NCBI GenBank assembly: GCA_037954235.1
Contig: JBBMOA010000007.1
Coordinates: 30,545,832 to 30,609,831 of the forward strand
Length of the DNA: 64,000 nt
Direction: 5' to 3'
From: Aulostomus chinensis
Taxonomy: Eukaryota > Chordata > Actinopteri > Syngnathiformes > Aulostomidae
The notes beneath the pieces were generated by a model. It did no database searches, was not told the origin of the DNA, and worked only from the letters and a program-made list of their open reading frames with translations. The stretch's first letter is position 1. Each line of letters opens with the position of its first letter. The translations under genes were made by a program, and so were the position numbers. Below are positions 21,001 to 35,800 of this stretch, in pieces.

Positions 21001-23730
21001 CCAGTCTGGTGTTTACTGGTGGACCTGATTTAGAACTGAACCTCCACCATCCACCAGTCTGGTGTTTACTGGTGGATCTGATGTAGAACTGAACCTCTGA
21101 ACCTACTCTGACAACTTGTTTACGATGATGATGTCTGATCTTTCCATCTCTGTGACTCAGGAATGTCACTAGGATGGATCCAGACACTCCACAGGAGAAC
21201 TTCTTCTTCTCCTGATGAACTCATGTTACCTGCTTGGCTAAAAATCCCTGTGAGAAAATTCAGCCTTCAGGACCCGGAGAGACGAGCAGTTCAGTTGCCA
21301 CGACCACTAAATGACCTCATCACTATCAGGCTGGGAAGTCTCAGAGACACCGTGGTGTCTGGGTCATGACATCATCACAGCGGTGGTGTCTGGTGTGATA
21401 TGTAGTTGTGTGTTATTGTAACATGTTTGGTGTGAACGCAACACAACAGTCTCTCTGACTGAGTCCTGTCACACATCCACGCAGGCAACAGCAGCACCAG
21501 TTGTTTTATTGTGAGGTTTCACACCACAATCGTCTGATGTCATGAACAAGCCTGTGTGCGCGTGGAGGTGAGTTTACCTGCATGTCAGTCTTCATGAGCG
21601 ACGCCCCGGCCTCCACCAGGTAGTGACAGATGCTCCTCTGGCAGGAGGAAGCAGCTCTGTGGAGCGCTGTCTCCCCCCTGAAACACACGTCATTCATTTT
21701 AAACACATGAAGATGAAGAGGAGGAGCAGGACGAAGTGGAGGAAGAGGAGGAGGAGGAGCAGGAGGAAGAGCAGGAGGAGGGGCAGGACGAAGAGCAGGA
21801 GGAAGAGGAGGAGGAGCAGGAGGAAGAGCAGGACGAAGAGGAGGAGGAGCAGGACGAAGAGCAGGAGGAAGTGGAGGAGGAAGAGGAGGAGGAGCAGGAG
21901 GAAGAGCAGGAGGAGGAGCAGGACGAAGAGGAGGAGGAGCAGGACGAAGAGCAGGAGGAAGTGGAGGAGGAAGAGGAGGAGGAGCAGGAGGAAGAGCAGG
22001 AGGAGGAGCAGGACGAAGAGCAGGAGGAAGGGGAGGAGGAGCAGGACGAAGAGCAGGAGGAAGTGGAGGAGGAAGAGGAGGAGGAGCAGGAGGAAGAGCA
22101 GGAGGAGCAGGACGAAGAGCAGGAGGGAGTGGAGGAGGAAGAGGAGCAGAGGGAGGAGCAGGAGGAAGAGCAGGAGGAAGTGGAGGAGGAAGAGGAGGAG
22201 CAGGAGGAAGAGCAGGAGGAAGTGGAGGAGGAAGAGGAGGAGGAAAGTTTGCTAACTTTAGTGCTTTTGTATTGTCAAACAAGTTGTAGTCATTTCCGTA
22301 TATTTTTGACTGAAAACCAGTGGAAACATCTTATTAGCTGCTCAGCTGAATGTTGGGGGCAGGACTTTCTCTGAAGGATGAGCCCTGATTGGCCAGGTTT
22401 AGGTCCCACCCATGACACTCACAAACAAACAAAATGTTCGGATTCACCGATAAACGGATGAATTAACCATTAATCCCAAATGAATTCTGAACCACGGCGC
22501 ACTGTGAAAGCATCTGATCAAATGACAGCGACATGAGCAGAACAGAAAACTTACGTTTGTGTCTCTGAGACGTCCAGGTGAGACGTCGGCACTGGAAGAC
22601 AAACACAAATGAACGTAGAAACACTTTTTGTCAATAAATGATGCACAAAAAGGGTGAACTGTGGAGGAGGAGTCTCTGCCAAGGAAGACCCAGTTCAGTC
22701 ATGGGCAGATCTGACCCTCACCCTCGAAGTCAGAAATTACATTTAAAGAAAAAACAGAGATCTGCCAAGTTCTTCAGTTTCCAAATGTCTGATGAAGGTT
22801 CACCTGCTGGAGGAAGGAGGCCTCTGAATGCTGTGTAGTTGGAAAACATGAGGATTATTCTCGAGTTAGCTGAGCACAATGACTGGTAGTGGGTGGAAAG
22901 TGTTAGCGTAGCTCCGTGCGAACACTTCACACCCACTACCAGCCATTGGGCTAAGCTAACTAGCCTGGGCTCAGCTTACAGAACGATGGACAGTGAGACT
23001 TCTCCTGTGGTGAACATGTTAATATTGATTGACATTTGCTGTCACGGTGAGAGGAAAAACATTCACTGCCTCAGTCCTCCGTTTCTTCAGTGTTTTTTCT
23101 CTGTTGAAACAACTTCGAACTCATTAATCTGAGGTTGAACTGTTGTAGCGCAGGAAGAACATTCACCACATGAACCTTCATCCTGGGAGGGCGATGAAGC
23201 AACATGATGTGCAGTGTGGCGTCCCCAAGTGGTCGAATCGCAGTAACACAGGCTGATGTTGAACATGTGGAAGCCTCATGACAAGATGGTCACAGGAACT
23301 TGAAGGACTCCTCATCAATTATGCTCATCAGTCAATGATCACGTATCAGCAAAAAACATTCTCATTACATGAAACACTATTTAGTAAATCAGATTCCCTC
23401 TGATTCCCTCCATCCGGGATCCGTCGCATCATCGTGAGGTCACAAATACATCTGTCTCACGCACTTTACAGTTCAGGCCAATGAGCACAAACATGGCCGA
23501 CATTTACGCAGCAACAACAGACTCACAAGTACACAAAGCTGAAAATGTGAGCCGAAAATCCAGGCTTACTAAGTAGAATTAATTATTATCATGGAGTCAA
23601 ATTCATCATCACACTTCACATAACAGAGAATCACTGACATTATAGATACGTGATGATAGATAGATGGATAGATAGATGATAGATAGATAGATGATAGATA
23701 GATGATAGATAGATAGATGATAGATAGATG

Positions 23731-23761
<31 letters not shown>

Positions 23762-23915
23762 GATAGATAGATGATAGATAGATAGATAGATGATAGATAG
23801 ATAGATGATAGATAGATGATAGATAGATGATAGATAGATGATAGATAGATGATAGATAGATAGATAGATAGACAGATGATAGATAGATAGATGGATAGAT
23901 AGATGTTAGATAGAT

Positions 23916-23960
<45 letters not shown>

Positions 23961-24213
23961 TTGATAGATGATAGATAGATAGATAGATAGATAGATTGAT
24001 AGATAGATAGATAGTTGATAGATGATAGATAGATGATAGATAGATAGATGATAGATAGATGATAGATAGATAGATAGATAGACAGATGATAGATAGATAG
24101 ATAGATAGATAGATGATAGATAGATGATAGATAGATGATAGATAGATAGATAGATAGATAGAAGATAGATAGAAAGATAGATAGATGATAGATAGATAGA
24201 TAGATAGATAGAT

Positions 24214-24250
<37 letters not shown>

Positions 24251-25098
24251 TTGATAGATGATAGATAGATAGATAGATGATAGATAGATAGATAGATAGA
24301 TGATAGATAGATGATAGATAGATGGATAGATAGATAGATAGTTGATAGATGATAGATAGATAGATAGATAGATAGATAGTTGATAGATGATAGATAGATG
24401 ATAGATAGATAGATGATAGATAGATAGATAGATGATAGATAGATAGATAGATAGTTGATAGATGATAGATAGATGATAGATAGATAGATGATAGATAGAT
24501 AGATAGATGATAGATAGATAGATAGATGATAGATAGATAGATAGATAGTTGATAGATGATAGATAGATGATAGATAGATAGATAGACAGATGATAGATAG
24601 ATAGATGATAGATAGATGATAGATAGAAAGATAGATAGATGATAGATAGATGATAGATAGATAGATAGATAGAAGATAGATAGTTAGATAGATGATAGAT
24701 AGATAGATAGATAGATGATAGATAGATGATAGATAGATGATAGATAGATACATAGATAGATAGATGGATAGATAGATAGATGATAGATAGATGATAGATA
24801 GATAGATAGATGATAGATAGATGATAGATGATAGATAGATGATAGATAGATGATAGCTAGATAGATGATAGATAGATAGATAGAAAGATGATAGATAGAT
24901 AGATGGATAGATAGATGATAGATAGATGATAGCTAGATAGATGATAGATAGATGATAGATAGAAAGATGATAGATAGATAGATGGATAGATAGATGATAG
25001 ATAGATAGATGATAGATAGATGATAGATAGATGGATAGATAGATGATAGATAGATGATAGAGAGATGATAGATGATAGATGATAGATAGATGATAGAT

Positions 25099-25133
<35 letters not shown>

Positions 25134-26672
25134 GATAGATAGATAGATGATAGATAGATTATAGAGAGATGATAGATAGATAGATGATAGATGATAGATA
25201 GATAGATAGATGATAGATAGATGATAGATGATAGATAGATAGATAGATGATAGATAGATGATAGATAGATAGATAGATGATAGATGATAGATAGATGATA
25301 GAGAGATGATAGATAGATAGATAGATAGATGATAGATAGATAGATGATAGATAGATGATAGAGAGATGATAGATAGATGATAGATAGATAGATAGATAGA
25401 TGATAGATAGATGATAGATAGATAGATGATAGATAGATGATAGATAGATAGATAGATAGATGATAGATAGATGATAGATGATAGATAGATGATAGATGAT
25501 AGATAGATGATAGATAGATAGATGATAGATAGATGATAGATAGATGATAGATAGATAGATGATAGATAGATGATAGATAGATAGATGATAGATGATAGAT
25601 AGATAATAGATAGATAGATGATAGATAGATGATAGATAGATAGATGGATAGATAGATGATAGATAGATGATAGATAGATGATAGATAGATAGATGATAGA
25701 TAGATAGATGATAGATAGATAGATAGATGGATAGATAGATGGATAGATAGATGACAGATAGATAGATGATAGATAGATAGATAGATGATAGATAGATGAT
25801 AGATAGATAGATGATAGATAGATGATAGATAGATGATAGATAGATAGATAGATGATAGATAGATAGATAGATGATAGATGATAGATAGATAGATGATAGA
25901 TAGATGATAGATGATAGATAGATGATAGAGAGATGATAGATAGATGACAGATGGATAGATAGATAGATAGATGATAGATAGATGATAGATAGATGATAGA
26001 TAGATGATAGATAGATAGATGATAGATAGATGATAGATAGATGATAGATAGATAGATGATAGATAGATGATAGATAGATAGATGGATAGATAGATGATAG
26101 ATAGATGATAGATAGATAGATGGATAGATAGATGATAGATAGATGATCGATAGATAGATGATAGATAGATAGATGATAGATGGATAGATAGATGATAGAT
26201 AGATAGATGGATAGATAGATGATAGATAGATGATAGATAGATAGATGATAGATAGATAGATGATAGATAGATAGATAGATGGATAGATAGATGATAGATA
26301 GATGATAGATAGATAGATGATAGATAGATAGATAGATAGATGGATAGATAGATGATAGATAGATGATAGATAGATGATAGATAGATGATAGATAGATAGA
26401 TGATAGATAGATGATAGATAGATAGATGATAGATAGATGATAGATAGATGATAGATAGATAGAAAGATGATAGATAGATGATAGATAGAAAGATAGATGG
26501 ATAGATAGATGATAGATAGATGATAGATAGATGATAGATGATAGATAGATGATAAATAGATAGATGATAGATAGATGATAGATAGATAAATGATTGATAG
26601 ATGATAGATAGTTGATAGATGATAGATAGATGATAGATAGATAGATGATAGATAGATAGATGATAGATAGAT

Positions 26673-26715
<43 letters not shown>

Positions 26716-28224
26716 GATAGATAGATAGATGGATAGATAGGTGATAGATGATAGATAGATGATAGATAGTTGATAGATGATAGATAGATGATAGATGGAT
26801 AGATAGATGATAGATAGATGATAGATAGATGGATAGATAGATAGTTGATAGATGATAGATAGATGATAGATAGATAGATGATAGATAGATAGATAGATAG
26901 ATGGATAGATAGATGATAGATAGATAGATAGATAGATAGATGATAGATAGATGATAGATAGATGATAGATAGATAGATGATAGATAGATGATAGATAGAT
27001 GATAGATAGATAGATGATAGATAGATGATAGATAGATAGATGATAGATGATAGATAGATAATAGATAGATAGATGATAGATAGATGATAGATAGATAGAT
27101 GGATAGATAGATGATAGATAGATGATAGATAGATGATAGATAGATAGATGATAGATAGATAGATAGATGGATAGATAGATGATAGATAGATGATAGATAG
27201 ATGATAGATAGATGATAGATAGATAGATGATAGATAGATGATAGATAGATAGATGATAGATAGATGATAGATAGATGATAGATAGATAGATAGATGATAG
27301 ATGATAGATAGATAGATGATAGATAGATGATAGATAGATGATAGATGATAGATAGATGATAGAGAGATGATAGATAGATGACAGATGGATAGATAGATAG
27401 ATAGATGATAGATAGATGATAGATAGATGATAGATAGATAGATGATAGATAGATGATAGATGATAGATAGATGATAGATAGATGATAGATAGATGATAGA
27501 TGATAGATAGATGATAGATAGATAGATGATAGATAGATGATAGATAGATAGATGATAGATAGATAGATGGATAGATAGATGATAGATAGATGATAGATAG
27601 ATAGATGGATAGATAGATGATAGATAGATGATAGATAGATAGATGATAGATAGATAGATAGATGGATAGATAGATGATAGATAGATAGATGATAGATAGA
27701 TAGATGATAGATAGATAGATAGATGGATAGATAGATGATAGATAGATGATAGATAGATAGATGATAGATAGATAGATAGATAGATGGATAGATAGATGAT
27801 AGATAGATGATAGATAGATAGATGATAGATAGATGATAGATAGATAGATGATAGATAGATGATAGATAGAAAGATAGATGGATAGATAGATGATAGATAG
27901 ATGATAGATAGATGATAGATGATAGATAGATGATAAATAGATAGATGATAGATAGATGATAGATAGATAAATGATTGATAGATGATAGATAGTTGATAGA
28001 TGATAGATAGATGATAGATAGAAAGATAGATGGATAGATAGATGATAGATAGATGATAAATAGATAGATGATAGATAGATGATAGATAGATGATAGATAG
28101 ATGATAAATAGATAGATGATAGATAGATGATAGATAGATAAATGATTGATAGATGATAGATAGTTGATAGATGATAGATAGATGATAGATAGATAGATGA
28201 TAGATAGATAGATGATAGATAGAT

Positions 28225-28255
<31 letters not shown>

Positions 28256-29960
28256 GATAGATAGATAGATGGATAGATAGGTGATAGATGATAGATAGAT
28301 GATAGATAGTTGATAGATGATAGATAGATGATAGATAGATAGATAGATGATAGATAGATGATAGATGGATAGATAGATGATAGATAGATGATAGATAGAT
28401 GGATAGATAGATAGTTGATAGATGATAGATAGATGATAGATAGATAGATGATAGATAGATAGATAGATGGATAGATAGATGATAGATAGATAGATAGATA
28501 GATGATAGATAGATGATAGATAGATGATAGATAGATAGATGATAGATAGATGATAGATAGATGATAGATAGATAGATGATAGATAGATGATAGATAGATA
28601 GATGATAGATGATAGATAGATAATAGATAGATAGATGATAGATAGATGATAGATAGATAGATGGATAGATAGATGATAGATAGATGATAGATAGATGATA
28701 GATAGATAGATGATAGATAGATAGATAGATGGATAGATAGATGATAGATAGATGATAGATAGATAGATGATAGATAGATGATAGATAGATAGATGATAGA
28801 TAGATGATAGATAGATAGATAGATGATAGATGATAGATAGATAGATGATAGATAGATGATAGATAGATGATAGATGATAGATAGATGATAGAGAGATGAT
28901 AGATAGATGACAGATGGATAGATAGATAGATAGATGATAGATAGATGATAGATAGATGATAGATGATAGATAGATGATAGATAGATGATAGATAGATGAT
29001 AGATGATAGATAGATGATAGATAGATAGATGATAGATAGATGATAGATAGATAGATGATAGATAGATAGATGGATAGATAGATGATAGATAGATGATAGA
29101 TAGATAGATGGATAGATAGATGATAGATAGATGATAGATAGATAGATGATAGATAGATAGATAGATGGATAGATAGATGATAGATAGATAGATGATAGAT
29201 AGATAGATGATAGATAGATAGATAGATGGATAGATAGATGATAGATAGATGATAGATAGATAGATGATAGATAGATAGATAGATAGATGGATAGATAGAT
29301 GATAGATAGATGATAGATAGATGATAGATAGATAGATGATAGATAGATGATAGATAGATAGATGATAGATAGATGATAGATAGAAAGATAGATGGATAGA
29401 TAGATGATAGATAGATGATAGATAGATGATAGATGATAGATAGATGATAAATAGATAGATGATAGATAGATGATAGATAGATAAATGATTGATAGATGAT
29501 ATAGTTGATAGATGATAGATAGATGATAGATAGAAAGATAGATGGATAGATAGATGATAGATAGATGATAGATAGATGATAGATGATAGATAGATGATAA
29601 ATAGATAGATGATAGATAGATGATAGATAGATAAATGATTGATAGATGATAGATAGTTGATAGATGATAGATAGATGATAAATAGATAGATGATAGATAG
29701 ATGATCGATAGATAGATAAATGATAGATAGATGATAGATAGTTGATAGATGATAGATAGATGATAGATAGATAGATGATAGATAGATAGATGATAGATAG
29801 ATGATAGATAGATAGATAGATAGATGATAGATAGATAGATGGATAGATAGGTGATAGATGATAGATAGATGATAGATAGTTGATAGATGATAGATAGATG
29901 ATAGATAGATAGATAGATGATAGATAGATGATAGATGGATAGATAGATGATAGATAGATG

Positions 29961-29999
<39 letters not shown>

Positions 30000-30033
30000 G
30001 GATAGATAGATGATAGATAGATGATAGATGGAT

Positions 30034-30084
<51 letters not shown>

Positions 30085-31057
30085 GGATAGATAGATGATA
30101 GATGGATGATAGATGGATGATAGATGGATGATAGATAGATAGATGATAGATAGATGATAGATAGATAGATAGATAGATGATAGATAGATGATAGATAGAT
30201 AGATAGATGATAGATGGATGATAGATAGATGATAGATGGATGATAGATAGATGATAGATAGATAGATGATAGATAGATGATAGATGATAGATAGATGATA
30301 GATGGATGATAGATAGATGATAGATAGATAGATGGATAGATAGATGGATGATAGATAGATGATAGATAGATAGAAGGATAGATAGATGGATGATAGATGG
30401 ATGATAGATGGATAGATAGATAGATAAATAGATGATAGATAGATAGATAGATGATAGATAGATGATAGATAGATAGATAGATGATAGATAGATGATAGAT
30501 GGATGATAGATAGATGATAGATAGATAGATGATAGATAGATGATAGATGGATGATAGATAGATGATAGATAGATAGATGATAGATGGATGATAGATAGAT
30601 AGATGATAGATAGATGATAGATGGATGATAGATAGATAGATGATAGATAGATAGATGATAGATGGATGATAGATAGATAGATGATAGATAGATGATAGAT
30701 AGATGATAGATAGATAGATGATAGATGGATGATAGATAGATAGATGATAGATAGATGATAGATAGATGATAGATAGATAGATGATAGATAGATGATAGAT
30801 GGATGATAGATAGATGATAGATAGATAGATGATAGATGGATGATAGATAGATAGATAGATAGATAGATGATAGATGATAGATAGATGATAGATGATAGAT
30901 AGATGATAGATAGATGATAGATGGATGATAGATGGATGATAGATGGATGATAGATAGATAGATAGATAGATGGATGATAGATGGATGATAGATAGATAGA
31001 TGATTAATAGATAGATAGATGATAGATAGATGATAGATGGATGATAGATAGATAGAT

Positions 31058-31104
<47 letters not shown>

Positions 31105-31204
31105 GATAGATGGATGATAGATAGACGATAGATAGATAGATGATAGATGGATGATAGATAGATAGATGATAGATAGATGATAGATGGATGATAGATAGAT
31201 AGAT

Positions 31205-31239
<35 letters not shown>

Positions 31240-32755
31240 GATAGATGATAGATAGATGATAGATGATAGATGATAGATAGATGGAAGGATCGAAGGTTTT
31301 TAGGAGAAAATCGATCAGGTCTGTTTCAATGACTACCAGACAACCATCTCATCAGGCCCTTTTATTATGGTTCCAGGCCTTTGAATCTTCTTTTCTGTCT
31401 TGTCAATACCGACACATTTGAACAGACTTTGACAGAGTGTCATCTCTCTTGTCCATCAATCAAAGGGTGGGCGGGGCCACATTTACGTGTCAGTCCCAGT
31501 CGTCAAGAGAACCAGAAGCTCTCACCGTTATCGATGAGGTACTTGATGATCTCCTTGCTGCTAGCCTCCACGCTGTGATGTAGCAGCGTGCAACCTTCTG
31601 CGTCCTGAAGCTGCAGCTCCGCCCCCTGCTGGTGGAGCTCCATTAGCTGGAGGGCAGAGTTCAATTAGAGACGTGCAGAGAAATATGAGTAGAAGAAACA
31701 GAACTGCTATGGTCCATCGAGACGCAGACTCACTTTGGTTAGATCTGCAGTTTTGACACAACTGATCAGCTCAGTTTCTACAAAACAGAAAAACAAAATG
31801 ATTCGACGTAGAGCAGGTAAACAAACACCTGTAAACACCCATGGACACACACACAGGCGTGCACACACGCACAGACACACCTGGTTTTACTGGTAATTCT
31901 TACGATTGTCTACCAGCCAAACCTGACTAAATAGTCGGGTAAGTCGAATGGAAATCAGACATTTCCTCCAAAATGTGAGAGGTGAAAGAAGATTAGCTGT
32001 CATACTTTTCAACCCCCAGCAGTTTGTTCGGGTTGGTCATTTCTTAAACGAGTAACTCACTTTATCAAGAAATATTTAACATTTACATAAATGGCCATTT
32101 AAATACAGACCAAACTAAAACAGCAAAATGAAAGAGAGCACGCGCACTGGAGCGCCCTCTGCTGGGCACACCAGTTGCATCATGTTTAAATCGCCATTGT
32201 TTTCTGCATTTTATGTGATTTTTTTAATGATCAGAGTATATTGGAAAACATAGGCGCTGATGTGATATGTTGTTGACAGGTCAGTGACATCAGAGGGCCC
32301 TGACGCAGCTCTGATGACGGAAGTCGAGTCGAGGTGATTCTTTAATGTGCGTCCGTGTGGGTGAAACCTGCTCGCTGCCCCAGAAACACTCGCCCTGATG
32401 GATGTGCCTGATGTTGTAGCAGTTAACTCACACAATGACGTGTGAAGCTCAGACATTTGAACCAAGTGCTTCATCAAGAGATGGAGCTGAGATCAGTTTA
32501 CCTTTGTAAGGGTCACGTGAGGTCATGCTGGAGGGGCTGCCAAACAGAGAGGAGACAGACCGCATCAGTTAGAGAGGAAGACCACCTGAGGAAGACACAC
32601 ACACGTGCGGACTGCCAACCTAACCACGGCCAGTGCTGTGTTGGAGCGATGAACAGTGAGGGTCTTTGCTCCTCTCCTTCACATGCAGGAGACAGCGAAG
32701 ACAAGACACACAGGTGAGTAGCAGCGTCAGCTTGTGAGACATGCCGCAGTTTCTC

Positions 32756-32808
<53 letters not shown>

Positions 32809-35800
32809 CGTTAAGATGGGAATTTGGATGGTGAGCAGCTTGATGAAGAGATGACGTGAGGATGTCGCATGCTGCTACCTGCACAGAGCGGTCTTGGAGG
32901 AGGAGCTCTGGGACAAAGCCTCGGCCACTGAACTGTCGCTGGAGAACCTCTTCCTCTGAAAGTCTCTCGCTCTAAAAGACAGACACAAACATGCTGGTCG
33001 AGGTTTGCTCTGCCCCTCAGCTGATTTCTGAACTCAACCATTCTGCTGGTTTGCAGCGAATTTGATTTGTGGCTGATAAACACGCTGGGACGCTCTGTTC
33101 AGTCGCCTGGAGGTTTAAATGCCTGAACTCAATCAGAGACGTCGATTTATTTGGACTTAACAACCGAGTTCAGCTTAATTTGGAGGGAGTTGGTGAGGGC
33201 TTCAGGAGCAGCAGAACCGCCTCTGAGACGAGAGTCAACACAGCTGCAGTTTGAGTGAAACCACGAGGCTGACCTTGGCGTGCCGGTGGAGGTCGGCGTT
33301 GTCGGGGAGCAGGGGAAGGCAAACTGGTGCTGCGGGTCCTGGTGCTCCTCAGAGTCTACCAGGTCAGGCATGCCAGGGGAGGTGCCAACCGTCTCCTTGA
33401 CAACCAGCTCTGGGTCCAGGATGTACAGCTCATCCTGGGAAATCTCTGTGACGTAGTTCAGGTGTTCCTGCACACACAAAGAGCAGCAACCTGAACAAAG
33501 AGGGGAAAAGTCTTCGCTGTGATGTTGACATGAAGGAATCTGCTTGTCTCTTCTCCCGTCAGCTGTTCACAACCACTGACGACGGTCCTTCATTACTCCT
33601 CTGATGCGATCCATCGCGCGAGGGTTTTTTTGGTGTCTTGATGCAACAACAACAACAACAACAACAACATGAAGTGCCACTGTCATCCCACCTGAGCTCG
33701 GTCTATCCTGTAGAAACGGTCTGCAGTTGTACCTGAAACACAAATCCCAGGTGTTAGTTGGCGCAAACGTGACGGTGGTCAAAAGTCGTTTGCTTGTTGG
33801 GACTCACAGTCGAGGAAGCACCACTTCAGGGACAGTTTCTGGAGCGTCAGACTGTCTCCTGTCAGGGAATCGCCATCCTGGAGAGACACGAGGTGTGAAA
33901 ACTGCTCTTCTCTGGTTCCTCTCATTTAAAGACCAATCAGTTGTTGTTGTTTTTTTAAGAATACGTCTAATTTTGTCAATGAAGCAAGAACTCTGATTGG
34001 TCCAGTAGCTGCTAAATGTCCACCAGCTAGTTGCTAACTGGGTCTGGGTCGAGGACAGTGTCTTTGTAGAGCTGCAGCCCAGATGAGAACTGGAAGAAGC
34101 AACTAGACATGAACTGGACAACCCAACAGCCCGCTGAAGCCCAGGAGCAGAGGGCGGACGGGGCTGGAACCAGGACAACTAGAATTCTACAGCCTTGATG
34201 GAAAGATTCAAACAACAACAACAAATCATTCCACTTAACATCTTCGGTGTCTTTGACACCAACAGCAACGAGAGATTTTCTCACTCCTGCCGACCAAACT
34301 GGGCCAAACACTTCTGACATCTAAATAACAGAACCTGTTGGCAGTCGCATCAGGTGATCCGCTGCATTCTAAGATCATCCAGTTGATGTCGTCAAGATCC
34401 AATCGAGCAAAGGGTGGGAGGCGTTGAGTTACCTACAAGCAGCAAGCTTGGGAAAACGCCATGGTGCAATTACAAACGCCACAACAGAAGCGACCCCAGT
34501 CTAGAACTGGTCCGGGTCCAGGGGCCACTATCACTGACTTATAAAGCTGTTCATGTCGTCATGTGACTTAAGTGATCGATGTGTTCTGTTTCTGTAGTCT
34601 TTCACTCAGCTTGATGCTAGTGATGCTAACAGCCACACAGCCCTCCCAGGCTGCTTAAGCACCTCAAGCTAGCACGCTAACGCTCCTCACCAGTCCTCCT
34701 TCATGGCAGCTTTTACAGAGGGTGGAAACTACAAACATGGCACCACCAATGGTTGAGTCTTTGGATATAACGATCGTGATCCATCCATTCACTCACTTAT
34801 CGACGATCATATATCGGATCGCCGAAGGAACGAGTCTAGGTGACTCGGACACACACAGGCGGCCTCTTACCTGGTCTGAGTCGTCCTGCAAATGCTCGAT
34901 GAAGAGGCGGCAGGTCTCCAGGTCGCTGTCACCAGGGATTGTGATGGCGCCCAGCGGAGTCGCTGCACAAACAAACACCATCAAAGTCTCAATTCCTTTA
35001 AGCTCCTACAAGCAGCAGTGGAAATAAATCAGAATCATATATTTATATTCTATATATCTATATATATATTCTTTATATATCTTGATCAATGACAAATACG
35101 CATTACTGTGCTTTTCCTGATTGTTGGAAGTATAGGAAACGGATTCATGGGTTTTAGGAATGTTCTTACACACTGGAGGGGAATCTTTTTAAAAAGGACT
35201 GCAGCAGATTTACACCTGCAGAAACACCTTTGACCAACGAAATCATTGGTTTCCATCTAAAGTCATAGTTAGCAGGTAGCTAGCACGCTGCCAGTGAACA
35301 GCTGATAGTTTGACCAAGTTCACACATGTTAACTCCTGCAGCCACTAGTTTCTCCAGCAGAAGTCAGGAGCAGGTCTGGAGGCTTCTCCCGACACTCGAA
35401 CCAGGCTGTGGAACCACTCGGCTCCTGCTCTGATGGGAACCGACCACCGCTGGAGGGTCGCCGAAGCTCTGAATTCAAGTCACTACACATCAGATCAATT
35501 AACCCTTGGCTGACTCACAGGTCTCCTTCAGCTGGTCCTTGTCATAGTGCAGAGCTTCATACGCCGCCATGCTGACCCGGTTCACTCGGATCTGGAGCTT
35601 CTCAGGAACCGGCTGCTGGCTGTAGACACACACACGTGCAAATCTGTACCAACACACTGACGGATACAAACACAACTTTAAAATGATGACAGCACCGTCA
35701 GTGGGGTGACGGGTAGCCGACCTACTGGGAATTGAACCAGCAACTCCCTTTACATGGAACTTCACCTCATGAGAAAAACCATCCGGACGTTTAGTTGACG

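Larger units (their letters stand above)
18023..21577 (-). other. dgkz: dgkz last intron (3.6 kb)
   Basis: It holds a unique block at about 18690-18905 resembling conserved noncoding sequence, a 33-bp repeat at 19197-19335 and the 53-bp hairpin array at about 19655-21100. No coding exon was recognised. Confidence 0.6.
22592..31525 (-). other. dgkz: dgkz intron (8.9 kb), mostly GATA array
   Basis: This is the intron between the first ankyrin exon and the 37-bp micro-exon. Outside the GATA array and the inverted pair at 22.9 kb, about 700 bp of plain sequence (22962-23649) has nothing recognisable. Confidence 0.7.

Noticed and set aside
19655..21100. CRISPR-like array of palindromic repeats
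   Set aside because: There are no unique spacers (the whole 53-bp unit repeats), there are no cas genes, and the context is a vertebrate intron.
21506..22374. Pro-rich, Glu-rich and Arg/Lys/Ser-rich frames of 210-258 codons
   Set aside because: These are produced by the polypurine repeat. The part of the minus frame that is real (21578-21677) is a dgkz exon with its own splice sites.
23569..24753. 394-codon minus-strand frame of SIYLS repeats
   Set aside because: It is a translation of the GATA array. There is no domain, splice context or codon bias, and tetramer repeats with 3-bp interruptions keep frames open by chance.
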